From positions 20,087,662 to 20,151,661 of the forward strand of contig NC_085050.1 in assembly GCF_963662255.1 (NCBI RefSeq): a DNA stretch of 64,000 bases. The letters run 5' to 3'. A model generated the notes under the pieces. It searched no databases. It saw only the letters and a list, made by a program, of their open reading frames with translations, and was not told where the DNA came from. Shown piece after piece: positions 62,150 through 64,000 of this stretch; the first letter of the stretch is position 1; each line of letters begins with the position of its first letter. Position numbers and translations under genes: made by a program. This DNA comes from Cinclus cinclus. Its lineage: Eukaryota > Chordata > Aves > Passeriformes > Cinclidae.

Positions 62150-64000
62150 TTTTACACTTTTAAGCTGAAAAATACATTATAGAGTAATTATATGACAGAC
62201 TACAAACACATCTTTAAATTGTATTTTCTATCATGGTGTTTTATTATCTCTGTCTGTGTGAACTTAATAGATGGGATGCAGTGAAATCAGCAAAAATTTT
62301 GGTACCATCTTTAATGTACCTGTTAACTCCTTGGAGAAAATTTATTTATGCTTTGGATATGCCACTGATGTCAGTGTCTTAGAAAAGGGTTTAAAGTTGC
62401 TTAAATCTTCATCTGCTTTATAATACTTAAGACGCAAAACATATGATCTCGAGAGACCTTATCTTTCTGTTCCACCAAAATTTTTAGTTGCTGTGCTCAG
62501 AACAGATCTGGATCCTACTTTACATTAATTTCAGATGTTTGGCAAGTCACCAGCTTTAGCTGTTTATTTTGAATTTGCACTTCTCATTGATGAGAGAAAT
62601 AATTGATTCAAAGGATATAGGAGTGGTATGAAGTTAGTCTCTGAAAAAACAAAATATTTACGCTTTTTGGAAATTTAAATGAAGTTGTATTGACTGGACT
62701 TCTAAATTCTATAGCTATGTAATACATCTTGTGAAAGCTATGCCTTAGGTGTGTATTATTTTTCCTGAAAGACCTATAAGGTAAAACTGAATTGGAGGGA
62801 AATTCTAATAGATGTTTATAATTCCTTTGGCAAATTTGTGTAGCTGAGATCTTTAAAATATGTTTAAATTTCCTAAGAGAGTTTTCAAAATACAGATGAC
62901 TGTAGACATTTGTATAAATTTCATTTTGCAGAACAAGTGATGCTTGCAGGTAGAAAAATTTTCATGTACTGAAGCTTAATAAATGAATCTAACAAAAGAG
63001 ACATTAAATGATACTTTGTTAAACAATGAAAATTTATTCTGAATTTGCTTTTTATTCCTTTTCCATCAGTTCTACCTCTTGAAATTTGAAATCTAAGATA
63101 TGTCTGCAAATCTTAAGATCTCCTGATTAATAAAATTATTGCAAATTAACCAGAATTGTTATCTTATAGCATGATGACATCAATAAATATATTAATAAAT
63201 TGCTATTTTGTAATTCCAGAAAAATATATAATTATATTCAGATATTTTCAATGAGAGGCAAGATATTTCTCTGCTGAGTTTCAAACAGATGCGGCATAAA
63301 ATACTTTAGGTCCATAGGATCGCTTAGCGACAGACAAAAATATTATAATCTCTTGGGATTAAATTATATTGCACTTATTCAATTATTTTTAATCTTGTGG
63401 GCTTGAAAGATGTTATCAGTCAAAAAAGCGAAGAAACTTGTCTTTTTGATCTTTCCTTACATATGGTGCCCAGCATTCTATATGGAAGAAAATGAGATAA
63501 AGCTATTCCATTAAATTACTTTGTTGCAGATTTGCACATTTATATGTGGACTTAATTTCAAACAGAAAAGAGTTGGGCAAATGTCTTGTATCAAGTGACA
63601 GTTATTTAGATAGTACTTGCACTCTGCTAATGCTTTTCATAGAGACATGGGGATATGTGTGCTTGAGACAATAAATCCAGGGAGGGAAAGACATTCACAT
63701 TAAGTATCAAAGTTTGTCAAAGATGAAATAACAGATTTTGTCTGGGAATGATTGACACAAGGAATGCAAGTGTAGAAAATACAAGCAAAATTCAACCTAT
63801 TAAGTCTGATTCCTTAAAGGAAAATAAGGAAGACCTGTCTCTTACAGACATTTCTTGAAGCATGAAAATTCTTTAAAGGGCATCCTAATTTATCCAGTTC
63901 ACAAAGCTATCTGTGATGGCAGGAGAAGATTTTTTCTTGAAATGGATGCTTTATTCTCTTTCTCCCAGTAGCTGTTCTGAGCTTTGTCTATTTATATTCA

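Larger units (their letters stand above)
59897..64000. other. AT-rich non-coding stretch to window end
   Basis: No gene or retroelement is recognised. It contains T18 (61491-61508), a T-rich patch near 60865-60900 and a GC-rich hairpin (62126-62149). The short open frames (up to 72 codons) have no family features. Confidence 0.6.

Noticed and set aside
1..64000. Prokaryotic features: operons, CRISPR arrays, ribosome binding sites, phage or integron structures
   Set aside because: Base composition, CR1 and ERV LTR content and the absence of long open frames mark this as bird nuclear DNA.

Overview
This window looks like AT-rich, gene-poor nuclear DNA of a bird, either intergenic or deep intronic. 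The bird call rests on the repeats. There are CR1 LINE fragments with the typical 5'-truncated ORF2/3'UTR structure, in both orientations. There are also several solo LTRs of the bird ERVL type, with TGTCCTG..TTTCAGCTGGGATA-like starts, a conserved 'TTCCAT' block before a TATA box, and '...TTATCTCAACC' in U5. I cannot name the species. No open frame exceeds 157 codons, and none matches a protein family I recognise. I found no CpG island, tRNA, rRNA, CRISPR array, operon or prokaryotic signal, and I cannot place a multi-exon gene with confidence.

Layout. Bases 1-75 are a pentanucleotide microsatellite. An old ERVL-type LTR lies at about 1517-2008 (+). A long unremarkable stretch follows, with a few splice-site-flanked candidate exons (2108-2233 minus; 3450-3498 and 5872-5934 plus). 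A degraded plus-strand CR1 fragment is at 17125-17508. At 20722-22462 there is a nested repeat cluster: minus-strand CR1 sequence is interrupted by a 531 bp ERVL-type solo LTR (20928-21458, near-perfect 5 bp target duplication), and a second CR1 fragment contains a hexanucleotide microsatellite. From 22.5 to 39.6 kb there is mostly simple sequence: an 18-base C run, 15-20 base A or T runs and an AT-rich perfect inverted repeat. A well-preserved minus-strand CR1 lies at 39622-40508. A minus-strand ERVL-type solo LTR with an exact 5 bp duplication is at 43830-44373. Two pentanucleotide arrays lie at 50.8-51.5 kb. A scrambled LTR locus with an internal inverted duplication is at 52630-52975. A solo LTR of a different, ERVK-like family, with an exact 6 bp duplication, is at 59401-59890. 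The remaining 4 kb is unremarkable.

Nothing here works together as a pathway. The history that can be read is one of retroelement insertion: old CR1s, then ERVL LTRs (one inside a CR1), then probably the ERVK-like solo LTR, plus microsatellite growth. I did not find a novel biological system. The items most worth checking are the candidate exons, the inverted LTR locus, the CR1/LTR nest, and the 157-codon open frame at 30418-30891, which lies in a patch of higher GC.
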